A DNA stretch of 64,000 nucleotides from CAWBRY01 sp963791295 (GTDB lineage: Bacteria; Bacteroidota; Bacteroidia; Chitinophagales; Chitinophagaceae). Under the pieces are notes generated by a model. The model was not told where the DNA came from, searched no databases, and worked only from the letters and a program-made list of their open reading frames with translations. Location of the stretch: NCBI GenBank assembly GCA_963791295.1, contig CAWBRY010000001.1:1798001-1862000 (forward strand). The letters run 5' to 3'. Positions 1-10,428 of this stretch are shown here, one piece after another (position 1 is the stretch's first letter; the number at the start of each line of letters is the position of its first letter). A program made the translations under genes and the position numbers.

Positions 1-364
1 AATGAATTCCAACTTGCCCATTCCGACGTCATTACCATTCATAATTATAATGATGCCGCCAACCTGGAAAAGGAACTGCATTGAAAAATTGAAATGGGGA
101 CGGCCGGTGATCTGCAGTGAATACATGGCACGGCCGAGGAATAGCCGATTTCAAACTCATCTTCCCATTTTCAAAAAATATAACGTCGGAGCTATCAATT
201 GGGGATTAGTCTCTGGCAAAAGCAATACGATATATCAATGGGATACGCCCATACCCGATGGCTCCGAGCCAAAACTTTGGTTTCACGACGTATTCAGGAA
301 GGATGGAACTCCCTATGACGAAGGCGAAGTTGAATTCATCCGCCAAATAACCGGCAAGAACTAG
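1..364 (+). CDS. C-terminal end of a secreted glycoside hydrolase (cellulase/xylanase-like), partial
   Basis: The gene enters from the left edge, so only about 120 C-terminal residues are present. The first ~27 codons read in frame 1 (…SDVITIHNYNDAANLEKEL), then a one-base error near position 80 moves the protein to frame 2, which runs to the TAG at 362-364. The tail contains RPVICSEYMARP and GAINWGLVSGKSNT, typical of the last strands of a TIM-barrel glycosidase of the 'cellulase family glycosylhydrolase / 1,4-beta-xylanase' type common in Bacteroidota. The catalytic glutamates cannot be assigned with certainty in this fragment, although E in ICSEY is a candidate nucleophile. The substrate cannot be inferred. 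The next gene starts 4 bases downstream on the same strand. Confidence 0.6.
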   Translation, partial: MNSNLPIPTSLPFIIIMMPPTWKRNCIEKLKWGRPVICSEYMARPRNSRFQTHLPIFKKYNVGAINWGLVSGKSNTIYQWDTPIPDGSEPKLWFHDVFRKDGTPYDEGEVEFIRQITGKN

Positions 365-368
365 TCGT

Positions 369-1623
369 ATGAAAGTAACCATTATTGGCGGTGGAGTAAT
401 TGGATTGTGCTGCGCCTATTACCTTCAAAAAAGTGGATTTGAAGTTACGGTGATCGACCGCGAATGATATTACCGAGCGGATGTTCATTCGGGAACATGG
501 GATATATTTCTCCAAGCCATTTTATTCCGCTGGCCTCGCCGGGCATCGTTAAGCAAGGATTGAAATGGATGTTGAATTCGTCATCTCCATTCTATATCAA
601 GCCGAGGATGAATTTGGACCTTTTACGCTGGGGCATGGTTTTTTGGAAAAGAGCCAATGCGAAGACAGTTGAAAAATCGGTTCCTCATCTCAACAACCTC
701 CTACAATTAAGCCGGGAATTGAAATGAATCATTTGAAAGCCGACTTGCCGGAACCCTTTGATTTGACAGAAAAAGGATGTTGGATGCTTTATAAATCGGA
801 CAAGACCGGTGAGCATGAAAAGCACCTCGCCGAGCAGGCCGATCGGTTTGGCTTAAAAACAATCATCTGCAATGCAGATGAAGTGCAGGACAAGGAGACG
901 GAAGTTGAAGTGGATGTAGCGGGAGGTGTACTTTACCTGGACGATGCACACCTGCAATCCGAAGAAGTTCATGCTGTCACTATACCATCACTTGCAGGAA
1001 AGGCCGGCGTAAAATTCTGGTTGAATACAGAAGTGGCGGGATTCATAAGAGAAGAATCGATGAATCTAAATCAGTCATTACAGATGAGATGGAATTGGAT
1101 TGTGAACACCTGATGATTGCAAATGGTTCGTGGATGGGTCAAATTTCAAAATTGCTGGGAATAAGGATACCGATGCAGCCAGGCAAGGGATATAGTGTGG
1201 TATATAAAGGACTCTCCAGAAATCTTCAATTTCCTTCTATCCTGGTAGATGACCGGACGGCTACCACGCCGATCGGAGACTGGCTGCGCATAGGAGGTAC
1301 TATGGAGTTAAGCGGTCACAGTGATAATATCCTGCCAAAAAGAGTGGAGGCTCTTTACACTGGCATTCAAGAAATATTATCCGGCGATGAGAATCCGGGA
1401 ACCGGATACCGCATCGGCATGGTATGGATATCGGCCCGTTACGCCCGATGGAATGCCTTATATTGGAGGACATCGCAGGTACCGCAACCTTTATTATGCC
1501 GGAGGTCACGCCATGCTGGGCGTTTCAGCCGCTGCCGGGACCGGCAAGCTCATTGAAGAGATCATTGGAGGGAAGAAACCGTCCATTGAAATATTTTCAT
1601 TTGACGCATCCCGGTTTTCCTGA
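369..1623 (+). CDS. FAD-dependent oxidoreductase, D-amino-acid dehydrogenase (DadA)-like
   Basis: The ATG at 369 opens MKVTIIGGGVIGLCCAYYL, a Rossmann GxGxxG dinucleotide-binding motif. The protein then continues through at least four frame changes (near 465, 725, 1080 and 1380) to the C-terminal DAO signature RPVTPDGMPYIGG and NLYYAGGHAMLGVSAAAG, and stops at 1623. The total span fits about 417 residues, normal for DadA-like flavoproteins. These enzymes oxidise D-amino acids (or imino acids such as hydroxyproline isomers) with FAD, passing electrons to the respiratory chain. The substrate cannot be told from sequence, and no racemase lies beside it. The frameshifts look like sequencing errors because conserved motifs persist across all pieces. 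Confidence 0.8.
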
Positions 1624-1629
1624 GTTCAG

Positions 1630-1637
1630 TAACTTTA
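1630..1637 (+). promoter_or_regulatory. Putative -7 box (TAACTTTA) for the beta-propeller gene
   Basis: TAACTTTA fits the Bacteroidota -7 consensus TAnnTTTG at seven of eight positions and lies 23 bases before the ATG at 1661. It overlaps the end of the preceding gene's downstream region. No clear -33 TTTG is visible. Confidence 0.35.
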
Positions 1638-1660
1638 GAACTTACAATAAATCTTTTTTT

Positions 1661-2494
1661 ATGAAGCGCACAGCCCTTGTTGTATTTCTTATTGCAATTA
1701 CCTGTAACTGGATATCTGCACAAACTCATCAATTAACGAAGAAGTGGGAAACCGATTCTGTATTGAAGGTTCCCGAATCGGTTTTGTTCGATTCGAAAAA
1801 CAAAGTATTGTATGCATCGAATATCGATGGAACGGACCCCTGGGCAAAGGATGGGAAGGGCTCTATTGCTAAGATCGGTCTCGATGGCAAAGTCATCTCT
1901 GCCGAGTGGGTGCCGGGACTGGATGGTCCCAAAGGCATGGGACTTTTTCAGGATAAATTATACGTTGCCGACCTTTCGAACGTGGTGGTGATTGAACTGC
2001 AAAAGGGAAGTATTGAGAGAAAGATAGCGGTTAATGGTGCTTCAGGACTAAATGATCTGACCATCGACAAGAGTGGAGTGATTTATGTTTCCGACTCCAA
2101 GGAAAAAAAGCTTTTCCGAATTGAAAAAGATGCGTCTGCAGTGTACCTCGACAGCTTGAAAGGACCAAATGGAGTGCTGATGAATGGCGATGATTTCTAC
2201 CTGCTGGATGCCGGTACCATGTATAAGGTCGGCAAGGATAAAAAATTAACGATGATCACCGACGGAATGGAAGGCGGCGCTGATGGAATCGAGAATGTAA
2301 AAGGAAAGGATTTTATCGTTTCATGTTGGGCAGGGGTTATTTGGTATATAAATGCGGATGGAACAAAGCAAAAACTATTAGACACAACTGGTGAAAAGAA
2401 AAATAGCGCAGATATTGGGTTTGACCCGGCAACCCAAACGGTTTACGTGCCGACATTCTTTAGAAATTCCGTCGTGGCCTATGAAGTAAAGTAA
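1661..2494 (+). CDS. Exported SMP-30/NHL-type beta-propeller protein
   Basis: This intact 277-residue ORF begins with a signal peptide (MKRTALVVFLIAITCNWISA, cleavage after AQ). I chose the ATG at 1661 because the open frame upstream is only the tail of the neighbouring gene. The mature part has repeated blades of the type VLYASN, LYVADLSNVVVIEL, VIYVSDSKEKKLFRIE and VYVPTFFRNSVVAYEVK, as in SMP-30/gluconolactonase-like and NHL-repeat proteins. Such proteins fold as six-bladed propellers and may hydrolyse sugar lactones or only bind ligands. The catalytic metal-site residues cannot be confirmed by eye, so no enzymatic activity is claimed. Confidence 0.75.
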   Translation: MKRTALVVFLIAITCNWISAQTHQLTKKWETDSVLKVPESVLFDSKNKVLYASNIDGTDPWAKDGKGSIAKIGLDGKVISAEWVPGLDGPKGMGLFQDKLYVADLSNVVVIELQKGSIERKIAVNGASGLNDLTIDKSGVIYVSDSKEKKLFRIEKDASAVYLDSLKGPNGVLMNGDDFYLLDAGTMYKVGKDKKLTMITDGMEGGADGIENVKGKDFIVSCWAGVIWYINADGTKQKLLDTTGEKKNSADIGFDPATQTVYVPTFFRNSVVAYEVK

Positions 2495-2553
2495 AGTTAA
2501 TTTTTCAGGAGCTGTTATATAAGCGGAATAACTCTCTTTATTTTTACTAAATC

Positions 2554-4200
2554 ATGGATTGCTCAGCAAGTCGAATACCTTACCGGCAGACCAATAGCTT
2601 TTCAAAAATAATCGTTGACTATATTGATCAGTCACCTGATCTAAAGTCTTTTTATTCCAATGCTCCATCCATATCTGGCTTCCAAAAGGCGGTTGCGGCG
2701 AGGAAACAGTTTTCTACGGACAGAACGGTCCTGGTTGATGTATTGAAAGAGCAGTATGGGGAAGTAGCCGAATCAGCAGTTGTTCAAAAGAACATCGAAT
2801 CCTTACGGTCGGAGAATACTTTTACGGTAACAACTGCACATCAGAATAATATTTTTACAGGCCCCATATTTTTTATTTATAAAATAGTTCACAGCATCCG
2901 GCTTGCCAACCATTTGAACGAGCTGATGCCCGAAAATCACTTTGTGCCTGTTTTTTATATGGGTACGGAAGATGCAGACCTGGATGAACTTAATCACATT
3001 CATTTGGATGGCGCACGATTAACCTGGAACACAGACCAAAAGGGGGCCGTGGGCCGGATGAAGGTGGACAAGGACCTTGTACAATTGGTCGGCACGGTGA
3101 GCGGCCAACTTTCTGTCCTGCCTCATGGTGATGAAATGATTTCCTTACTAAATGAATGTTACCAGGAAGGTCTCAGTCTCCAGGATGCCAGTTTCCGGAT
3201 CGTTCACCGGCTGTTTTCTAATCATGGACTCGTGATTTTTCTTCCCGACCATCCCGCTTTCAAGAAAAGGATGTTGACAATTTTTGAAGACGAACTCTTC
3301 AACCAAACCGCATCTCCTATCGTTGAAAAAACTGCCAGGGAATTAGGTAGTGGCGGATATCGGGTTCAGGCAAATCCCCGCGAGATCAATTTATTTTACT
3401 TAAAAGATGATATAAGAGAACGGATCATTAAGAGAGAACCAACCAGTGTTCATCCGGATGCAGATTTCCAGGTTCATCATACTACCATTCGATTTAGCGA
3501 AAAGCAATTGAAGGAGGAATTGAAAAATCATCCGGAGCGATTTAGTCCCAATGTGATCTTGCGCGGTCTTTACCAGGAAACTATTCTTCCCAATATTGCA
3601 TTCATTGGTGGAGGAGGCGAATTGGCCTACTGGCTCCAATTGAAGGATCTCTTTGACCATTACGCCACACCTTATCCGATTTTAGTGCTGAGAAATTCTT
3701 TCCTGATCGTGGAGAGGAAATGGCAATCGATGATCACCAAGATCGGATTTACCATAGATGACTTTTTCTTGTCCGAAGAGGAATTGGTCAATCGATTAGT
3801 ATCCAGGGATACGGATAAGAAGTTGCTATTGAACGGCACCCTTGGCGAGACAGAAAAATTATATGAATCCATTAGAAAACAAGCCGCTTCAGTGGACGTT
3901 ACGTTGGAAAAGCATGTCGACGCGCTTCGTGTAAAGACGATTCATCGGCTCCACGAATTGGAGAAAAAAATGTTAAGGGCAGAAAAAAGAAAATTCGCCG
4001 ACCAGCAACGACAGATACATACAGTAAAGCAACATTTATTTCCATCAAACGGATTGCAGGAGAGGTACGATAACCTGCTTTACTACTATGCTAAATGGGG
4101 GAAAGACTTCCTTGAACAACTTTATGAACATTCGCCTGCTTTGGAGCAGGAGTTTACTATTCTACAGGAAAAACCAGGGGATGCAAACCCCGGCAAGTAA
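2554..4200 (+). CDS. bshC: Bacillithiol biosynthesis cysteine-adding enzyme BshC
   Basis: The intact 548-residue ORF (family usually about 530-540) carries the BshC pattern throughout: N-terminal SGFQKAVAARKQF, the Rossmann-like core with TTAHQNNIFTGPIFFIYKI and FYMGTEDADLDELNHI, and FIGGGGELAYWLQLKDLFDHY, followed by a C-terminal coiled-coil stretch (about residues 430-500). BshC adds L-cysteine to glucosaminyl-malate in the last step of bacillithiol synthesis. bshB1 lies 23 kb away in this window; bshA is not present. The gene ends 9 bases before the stop of the convergent purE gene. Confidence 0.95.
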   Translation: MDCSASRIPYRQTNSFSKIIVDYIDQSPDLKSFYSNAPSISGFQKAVAARKQFSTDRTVLVDVLKEQYGEVAESAVVQKNIESLRSENTFTVTTAHQNNIFTGPIFFIYKIVHSIRLANHLNELMPENHFVPVFYMGTEDADLDELNHIHLDGARLTWNTDQKGAVGRMKVDKDLVQLVGTVSGQLSVLPHGDEMISLLNECYQEGLSLQDASFRIVHRLFSNHGLVIFLPDHPAFKKRMLTIFEDELFNQTASPIVEKTARELGSGGYRVQANPREINLFYLKDDIRERIIKREPTSVHPDADFQVHHTTIRFSEKQLKEELKNHPERFSPNVILRGLYQETILPNIAFIGGGGELAYWLQLKDLFDHYATPYPILVLRNSFLIVERKWQSMITKIGFTIDDFFLSEEELVNRLVSRDTDKKLLLNGTLGETEKLYESIRKQAASVDVTLEKHVDALRVKTIHRLHELEKKMLRAEKRKFADQQRQIHTVKQHLFPSNGLQERYDNLLYYYAKWGKDFLEQLYEHSPALEQEFTILQEKPGDANPGK

Positions 4201-4209
4201 AGACGGGAT

Positions 4210-4725
4210 TTATTTATCAAACTTGTTTTCCCATCCCTGCTTTTTCATTTTATCGGCTTTCATTAAGACATCCTCTTTCAGCGAATTTTTGTATTTAGAG
4301 ATCACTTCGGAAAAGGTCTCATCGGATGTAGCGAGGATTTCTGTCGCCAGGATGCCTGCATTTTTAGAAGCATTCAGTGCAACAGTGGCGACGGGTATTC
4401 CATTGGGCATCTGCAATATGGATAAAACCGAGTCCCACCCATCGATCGAGTTGGATGATTTGATTGGAACGCCAATGACGGGTAGAGTGGTCAGTGATGC
4501 TACCATCCCCGGAAGATGGGCTGCTCCACCGGCTCCGGCAATAATTACTTTCAGTCCTCTTTCTTTGGCGGCGAGGGCATAATCCATCATTCGTTTTGGT
4601 GTGCGATGTGCCGAGACTACCGTTACTTCAAACGGAACATTAAATTGTTTGAGGATGTCAGCCGCGTCCTGCATAACCGGTAGATCGTTATCGCTACCCA
4701 TAATAATGCCGACCAGAGGTTCCAT
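4210..4725 (-). CDS. purE: N5-carboxyaminoimidazole ribonucleotide mutase PurE (class I)
   Basis: The intact 171-residue ORF shows the class I PurE fingerprint: GIIMGSDNDLPVM near the N-terminus (phosphate loop), SAHRTPKRM, IIAGAGGAAHLPGMVAS, and PVIGVPIKSS. It converts N5-CAIR to CAIR in purine synthesis, using the product of PurK. Normally purE and purK are adjacent; here purK lies upstream on the same strand but is separated by a whole three-gene efflux operon. A weak -7-like TTTCTTTG precedes the ATG by about 20 bases on the minus strand, so it may have its own promoter. Confidence 0.96.
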   Translation of the reverse strand: MEPLVGIIMGSDNDLPVMQDAADILKQFNVPFEVTVVSAHRTPKRMMDYALAAKERGLKVIIAGAGGAAHLPGMVASLTTLPVIGVPIKSSNSIDGWDSVLSILQMPNGIPVATVALNASKNAGILATEILATSDETFSEVISKYKNSLKEDVLMKADKMKKQGWENKFDK

Positions 4726-4773
4726 GAATAATAATTGAGAAGCAAAGAAACGTCAAAAAAATCTTTTGAGGTC

Positions 4774-6095
4774 CTATTTCACCAGGTCGCCTTTTAGTCG
4801 CAACAATTCGGTCTCAGCCAATTTCGTGTTGTATCTGGCTGCGATCAATCGGTTATAGCCATCCTGTAAACTTTTTTGTGCTTCCTTAAGTTGCAGAAGG
4901 GTGCTGGCGCCTAATTTAAAAGTCTGTAAGACAATATCGAGATTTTCGCGTGCCAGTAAAATATTCTCTTCTTCGAGGGCCAGGGCCGTTTTTTGCATTT
5001 CATAGCCCCGGAATGAGTTGACCACCGAAAGATTGAGCAATGATTGCTGGCTATTATAAATCAATTGTTGGTATTGAATATCCAATTGCGCTTGCCTGAT
5101 AAGCCGCTTGGTATTCAGATTGTTCAGGATCGGGATAGTGGCCGTAAATCCGTAGTTGACCCCGCGGTTGCGGTTAAAAAGTGTTGAAAAGCTATTGATG
5201 ACCGATTGATTCGTATTGCGAATAATATTGTATGATGAAGTAAAAGCAAGGATGGGCCATCTTTCCGCACGATGCTCTTTGAGAGTGAGGCTGGCAATAT
5301 CAATATTTTTCTGCAGGATTAGCATTGCCGGACTTGTATTCAGAATCCCGTTTTGTATCTCTCCCAGCGCAAGGCTTGTATTTAGCGGAATGGAATCAGC
5401 TACATCATAATCTATCGATGCATTGATATTCATTACCTGGTTTAGTTGTTGCTTCAATTGTGCGATCAGCGTTAGTTCTGCCAGCTTGGCTGCCCTCTGT
5501 GCATTCAAATCTACTTTGGATTGCAACACATCCGGTTTAGCGCCCGAACCAATATCCAGTTTATATTGAGCCAATTTCACCCTTTCTTCATTCAAGGATA
5601 TTTGTTCTTCGATCGCCCTCAATTGTTGTTTTTGCTGAACGATATTATAATAGGTATTGATCACTGTTGCAACTGTATTCACCACCTGATCTTTCACGGC
5701 CAATCCTCCCAGCCTCACATATTGTTCAACCCTATCGCGGGTGGCAAACATTTTCAAGCCGTCGAACAATGTCCAATTCAAGCCCAGCGATGCATGGTTA
5801 TATTATTTGATTTAAGACCGATCACTCTGCCTTACTGTTCCATCGGATAAAACCTGCTTCGTTGCGCTTATTGTACCAAGTAGTTTGAACCAGTTGCATT
5901 AGCCGGTGGTAAAAAGGCCGCATTCCGGTAAGAATAATCCAACGCCGGCAACGAGCGGAATCATTTTTCGCAATCAGGATATTGTAATTGTATTAAGCAA
6001 GTGCCGTCGCTATTGCTTCCTCCAAGGTAAGCAATGATTTGTCCGAAGCGCTCAAAGGCAACAAGAGGATCAATAGCGAAACTATTGCATTTCAT
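4774..6095 (-). CDS. TolC-family outer-membrane efflux channel
   Basis: The long piece (4774-5781) encodes two OEP-type coiled-coil repeats: LAVKDQVVNTVATVINTYYN, LAQYKLDIGSGAKPDVLQSK and, in the second half, LDIVLQTFKLGASTLLQLKE. Upstream, several frame changes split a region that reads SLLILLLPLSASDKSLLTLE (signal peptide and start of the mature protein). I place the start at the ATG at 6095, which overlaps the stop of the upstream RND pump gene (6082) by 14 bases. The corrected length is about 440 residues, normal for the family. It forms the outer-membrane exit of the tripartite pump encoded by the two upstream genes. Confidence 0.88.
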
Positions 6096-9000
6096 CTTCA
6101 AGCACTTTCTTTTTAGATGATAGGAATGTGTAGATGGCCGGGACCACATACAGCGTGAGCACCAATGCAAATAACAAACCACCGACAATGACGATTCCCA
6201 GTGGAACCCGGCTTTTTCCGGCAGAACCGATTGCCATGGCAATGGGCAATGCGCCCAGGGAGGTGGCTAGTGTCGTCATAAGGATGGGCCTCAACCTGGC
6301 TGCTGCAGCATCGACGGCAGCATTGAATCTTTGGCTTCGCCTCTTTTCCTTTTTTGATTGGCGAATTCCACGATCAGGATTCCATTTTTTGTAACCAGTC
6401 CGATCAGCATGATAATACCGATTTGCGAAAAGATGTTCAGTGTTTGCCCAAAAATGCTCAGACTTAATATGGCACCGGCAAGTGCCAGCGGTACGGTGAT
6501 CATGATAATAAAGGGATCGATAAAGCATTCAAATTGGGCCGCCAGCACCAGGAAGATCAGAATCAAGGCCAGGAAAAAGGCAAAGGAAATATTGGAAGAA
6601 CTTTCAGAAAAATCGCGGGATGCTCCGGCGAGTGAAGTGGTGAATGTTTCATCCAATACTTTATCTCCAATCCGTTGCATTTCCGCGATTCCATCACCGA
6701 GGGTTTGACCATCTAGCAAGACCTGCCGAAATGGTGGCGCTCTTAAAACGGTTAAAATGGAAAATCGTTGGGGGGTTGGCCGATTCAGTAAAAGTGACGA
6801 GGTTATCCATTTGGATCAGTTCGCCGTTCTTATTCCTTACATAAAATCCTCTGAGATCAAAGGGATCATCCCTGTCATTTCGGTCTACCTGGCCAATGAC
6901 CTGGTATTGCTTTCCATCTTTGATAAAATAACCAAACCTCCGTCCACTCAAAGCAAGCTGCAATGTATTGCTGATATCAAGCACCGATACGCCCAATTCA
7001 TTGGCCTTGATCCGATCAATGCTCACCTGAAATTCAGGTTGATTGAATTTGAGATTGACATCAAATCCCTGGAAGACTTGCTCTTCGAAACTTCATCCAG
7101 GAACAGAGGCACTTTTTCTTTCAGCTTTTCAAAATTTAGATTTTGCAAAACGAATTGTACAGGAAATGACCCTCGTCCACCCAAACCAATAGAGATAGTT
7201 TGTTCCTGGATCGCAAAGGCTTTTACATTTGTATACCTTCGCAACATCCTGTGTCATTTGTTGTGTGATCTCGATCTTGCGTCCTTTTCGCTTTCGCTGG
7301 CATCGATCAATCCCATGCTGATAAAGGAAGCATTGCTGCCGCCTCCGCCAAATCCTGGTGCGAATGCCAGCACGACACCTTTTTCAGGAATAGAATCCAA
7401 TAGCATTTGCGCGATCTCATAATTGATTCTATCGGTAAGGTCAAAATCGGAGCCCTCGGGACCGGTGATTGAAGTACGGATACGGTTCCTGTCTTCCATA
7501 GGAGCCAGCTCGGAAGGTATTGTTTGCCATGATGAAAATGATGATGCCGGCGCACACCCAATGATGACAAACGCCATCCAGCGCACGCGCATGAAGCCCT
7601 GAAGAGCTTCGCCGATAGCCATTTTCAAGTCCAGTGAAAAAAGGTTCCGTGCGCCGATAGAACCAGGAGTGTCCATGTTTTTTCCTGGCCAAATAAATAT
7701 TTAATACCGGTGTTAGTGAAAGTGAAACAAATGCAGAGATCAATACAGCTCCGGCCACCACAATTCCAAATTCACGGAACAGGCGTCCCACAAATCCCTG
7801 CAGGAAAATGATCGGTAAGAAATACAATGGCGAGCGTAATGGAAGTGGCAATGACTGCAAAATAAATTTCTTTGGAACCTTCTATCGCCGCCTTATGCTT
7901 ATTCATCCCTTCTTCCATCTTTTTATAGATGTTTTCGGTCACAACGATCCCATCGTCCACCACCAATCCCGTCGCCAGCACAATCGCCAGCAGCGGTAAG
8001 TACATTGATAGAAAATCCGGAGAGGTACATGATAAAAAATGCGCCGATCAGAGAAACAGGAATATCAATCAATGGACGGAAGGCCAACGACCATTCCCTG
8101 AAAAACAAGTAAATGATCACGATGACGAGAAGGATCGCGATACCCAATGTTTCTTTCACTTCACTGACGGCCTTCCTCACAAAATTGGAGCGGTCATATC
8201 CAACCTCCAGCAGAATATCCGGAGGCATTTCTTTCTTGATCTGCATCAACGCGCTTATATACTTCATCCGCAATGGCGATTTGATTGGAACCCGGTTGGG
8301 CAATCACGCCCAAGATTGACCGAAGGCACATTATTTTTCCGGGAAGCGATTTCGTCGTTGTCGGGGCCCAGCATGTGCGGTTCCCACATCTTTAAACCGA
8401 ACAATGCGGGAGCCATTTTCACTGAAGGATGAGATTATTGAAATCATCTTCAGTAACAAGCTTCCCATAGGTCTTGACGATCAATTGGGTCATATTTCCG
8501 CGGATCTTGCCTCCAGGCAACTCAATATTTTCCCGGTCGAGCGCTGCCAGGATATCCTGAATGGTCAGATTAAATGCCGCCAGCTTGACAGGGTCGACCC
8601 ATAGCCGCATGGAATACCGCCTGCCGAAAACAGTCACAGAACTTACTCCCGAGATCGTTTGCAATCTTTCCTGTACTACATTCTCGGCAAAATCCGTGAG
8701 CTCCATCAGATCCTTGCGCTGACTTTGGATCTGCATGAAAATGATGGGATCGGAATCCGCATCGGCCTTACTTACGATAGGAGGGGCATCAATATCCTGG
8801 GGAAGGTTGGCTACGGCCTGTCCGACTTTATCACGGACATCATTAGCCGCTTTTTCAAGATCGACACCGAGTTCAAATTCAACAGTGATGCTGCTGCTGC
8901 CCTGCGCGCTGTTGGAAGTGATATTTTTTACGCCCTGAACCCCATTGATGGCTTTTTCCAGTGGCTCTGTGATCTGTTGTTCAACGATGTCGGCATTGGC

Positions 9001-9159
9001 GCCGACATAGGAAGTGCGAACATTGATGACGGAGGGATCGATGGCCGGATATTCCCTGACTCCCAAAAATGAATAGCCAATAGATCCAAATACGATGATC
9101 AGGATGGAACAGACCATGGCCAACACCGGCCTTCGCAAACTGAGTTCTGATAAATTCAT
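6082..9159 (-). CDS. RND multidrug efflux pump, HAE-1/AcrB family
   Basis: The span fits about 1025 residues, as expected for AcrB-type pumps, but is broken into some nine pieces by one-base errors. Recognisable parts in order: N-terminal MNLSELSLRRPVLAMV; the porter domain with TSNSAQGSSSITVEFELGVD; the TM4 proton-relay motif GLVVDDGIVVTEN (adjacent aspartates); a second porter half; and the TM10 motif IGLVTKNGILIVEF with the relay lysine. Proton-driven transport of drugs or toxic compounds from the inner membrane or periplasm is the expected role. The adaptor gene precedes it by 41 bases and the TolC gene follows with overlap, so the three genes form one operon. Confidence 0.93.
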
Positions 9160-9200
9160 CCTGTTGTCTGAATATTTTTTTCAGATTAAGTATAACCTGA

Positions 9201-10271
9201 TTACTCCTTGCTCAGGCCGAATTTGGCAAGAGTTACATCACTTCCGGGTTTCAGGTAAAGAGACCGGTAGTAATGACAGTATCGCCCTTCGTCAATCCGC
9301 TGACCACCTGAACATTCGAAGAATCCCGATGCCGGTGATAATATCAGTAGTCAATGCCTTTCCCGCTCTTGAATAAGAATAATTGTTTTTTCCTTCCCGA
9401 GGGTACGATCGCTTGTGAAGGGACCATGATCGCCTCATTATTCTTTCCCAATTCAATTTGCACTTTGGCAAATGCTCCGGGAATCAAATAGGCGATCGTC
9501 GGTTTTCACAACAGCCCTCACGGCAGGGACTGCGCGTATTTTCCTCAATAAAAACTTCAGTTGCGGCCACCTTACCGGAATAAGTTTTGGAGAGCCATCC
9601 AATAGTAAATTTAATTCCTGGCCCTCTTGATCCGTGAGCTGTATTTTTCCGGAACCGTAAATTGCAGTTTCAATTGTTTTACTTCACTGATCGTAGTAAT
9701 CACGGTGGTAGGAGTAATGTAAGCACCCGGGCTAATATTCTTAAGGCCCAACTTACCCGAAAATGGAGCCCGGATCTCTGTTTTTGAGATGGTTGTCCGG
9801 ATAATGTCCATATCCGCTTTAATATTGTTTACATTTAGTAAACTTAAATCATAATCCTGCTGACTTATCCCCTGGATTTTCAATAGTTTACCTTGCCTGT
9901 CTTCAGTTGTTTTTGCGATGTCCAATTGAATTCGCAATTTGTTCATCTGAGCCCGCAGGTCTTCGTCATAGAGTTTGGCAAGCAGAGCGCCTTTGCGAAA
10001 CAAAGCTGCCTTCCCTCACATTCAGTTGCACAACTCTTCCGGCAACCTCGGGATGGATCTCGGTTGTTTCAAATGCAAGCAAGGAACCCGGAACTTCAAT
10101 AATCTCGTTGAGCACTGTGGGTTGGGCGATAAAGCCTTCGACCTGAAGTGGAGGTTGTTTTTCCGATGCGCCACTTTGCAGTTGGGCCGGCGGTTTTCTT
10201 ATTCCTTGCTGCCGCAACCGGTAAGGGCGATTCAAGGAGCAAATAAGAAGAAGGAAATTGATCAGTCTCAT
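9201..10271 (-). CDS. RND efflux periplasmic adaptor (membrane fusion lipoprotein)
   Basis: The start at 10271 gives a hydrophobic segment which, after a one-base correction, ends in the lipobox ALTGC, so the protein is probably a lipoprotein. Then come the first lipoyl half (EIHPEVAGRVVQLNVREGSF), the alpha-hairpin (KLYDEDLRAQMNKLRIQLDI), the second lipoyl half (TEIRAPFSGKLGLKNISPG) and a beta-barrel (ITTISEVKQLKLQFTVPEKY). The last ~130 codons are scattered over frames but end in YLKPGSDVTLAKFGLSKE and a TAA at 9201-9203. The size fits about 357 residues. It links the RND pump to the TolC channel. A -7-like box at 10312-10319 suggests independent transcription from purK. Confidence 0.88.
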
Positions 10272-10311
10272 CTTGGAATGCTGCTATGTATTTGATTAAC
10301 AAATTGGCCGA

Positions 10312-10319
10312 TAAAGATA
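10312..10319 (-). promoter_or_regulatory. Putative -7 box (TATCTTTA) for the efflux operon
   Basis: On the minus strand TATCTTTA lies about 40 bases upstream of the adaptor start, with a TTG about 16 bases further upstream. This would separate the efflux operon from purK, which ends 110 bases upstream. The match is seven of eight to TAnnTTTG. Confidence 0.4.
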
Positions 10320-10428
10320 AAGGATAATCGATAAACAATTGGACGTCAAATGGAGCCAGTTCCTGCACGCGGAATATTCACTAATTACAAACGGCCTCAT
10401 AATCGGACGAGAGGGACTAGGTCTTGGG

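Noticed and set aside
16..364. The ATG near the left edge as the start of a separate small gene
   Set aside because: The first codons in that frame are nonsense, while frame 1 upstream continues the same glycosidase; the ATG is an effect of an indel near position 80.
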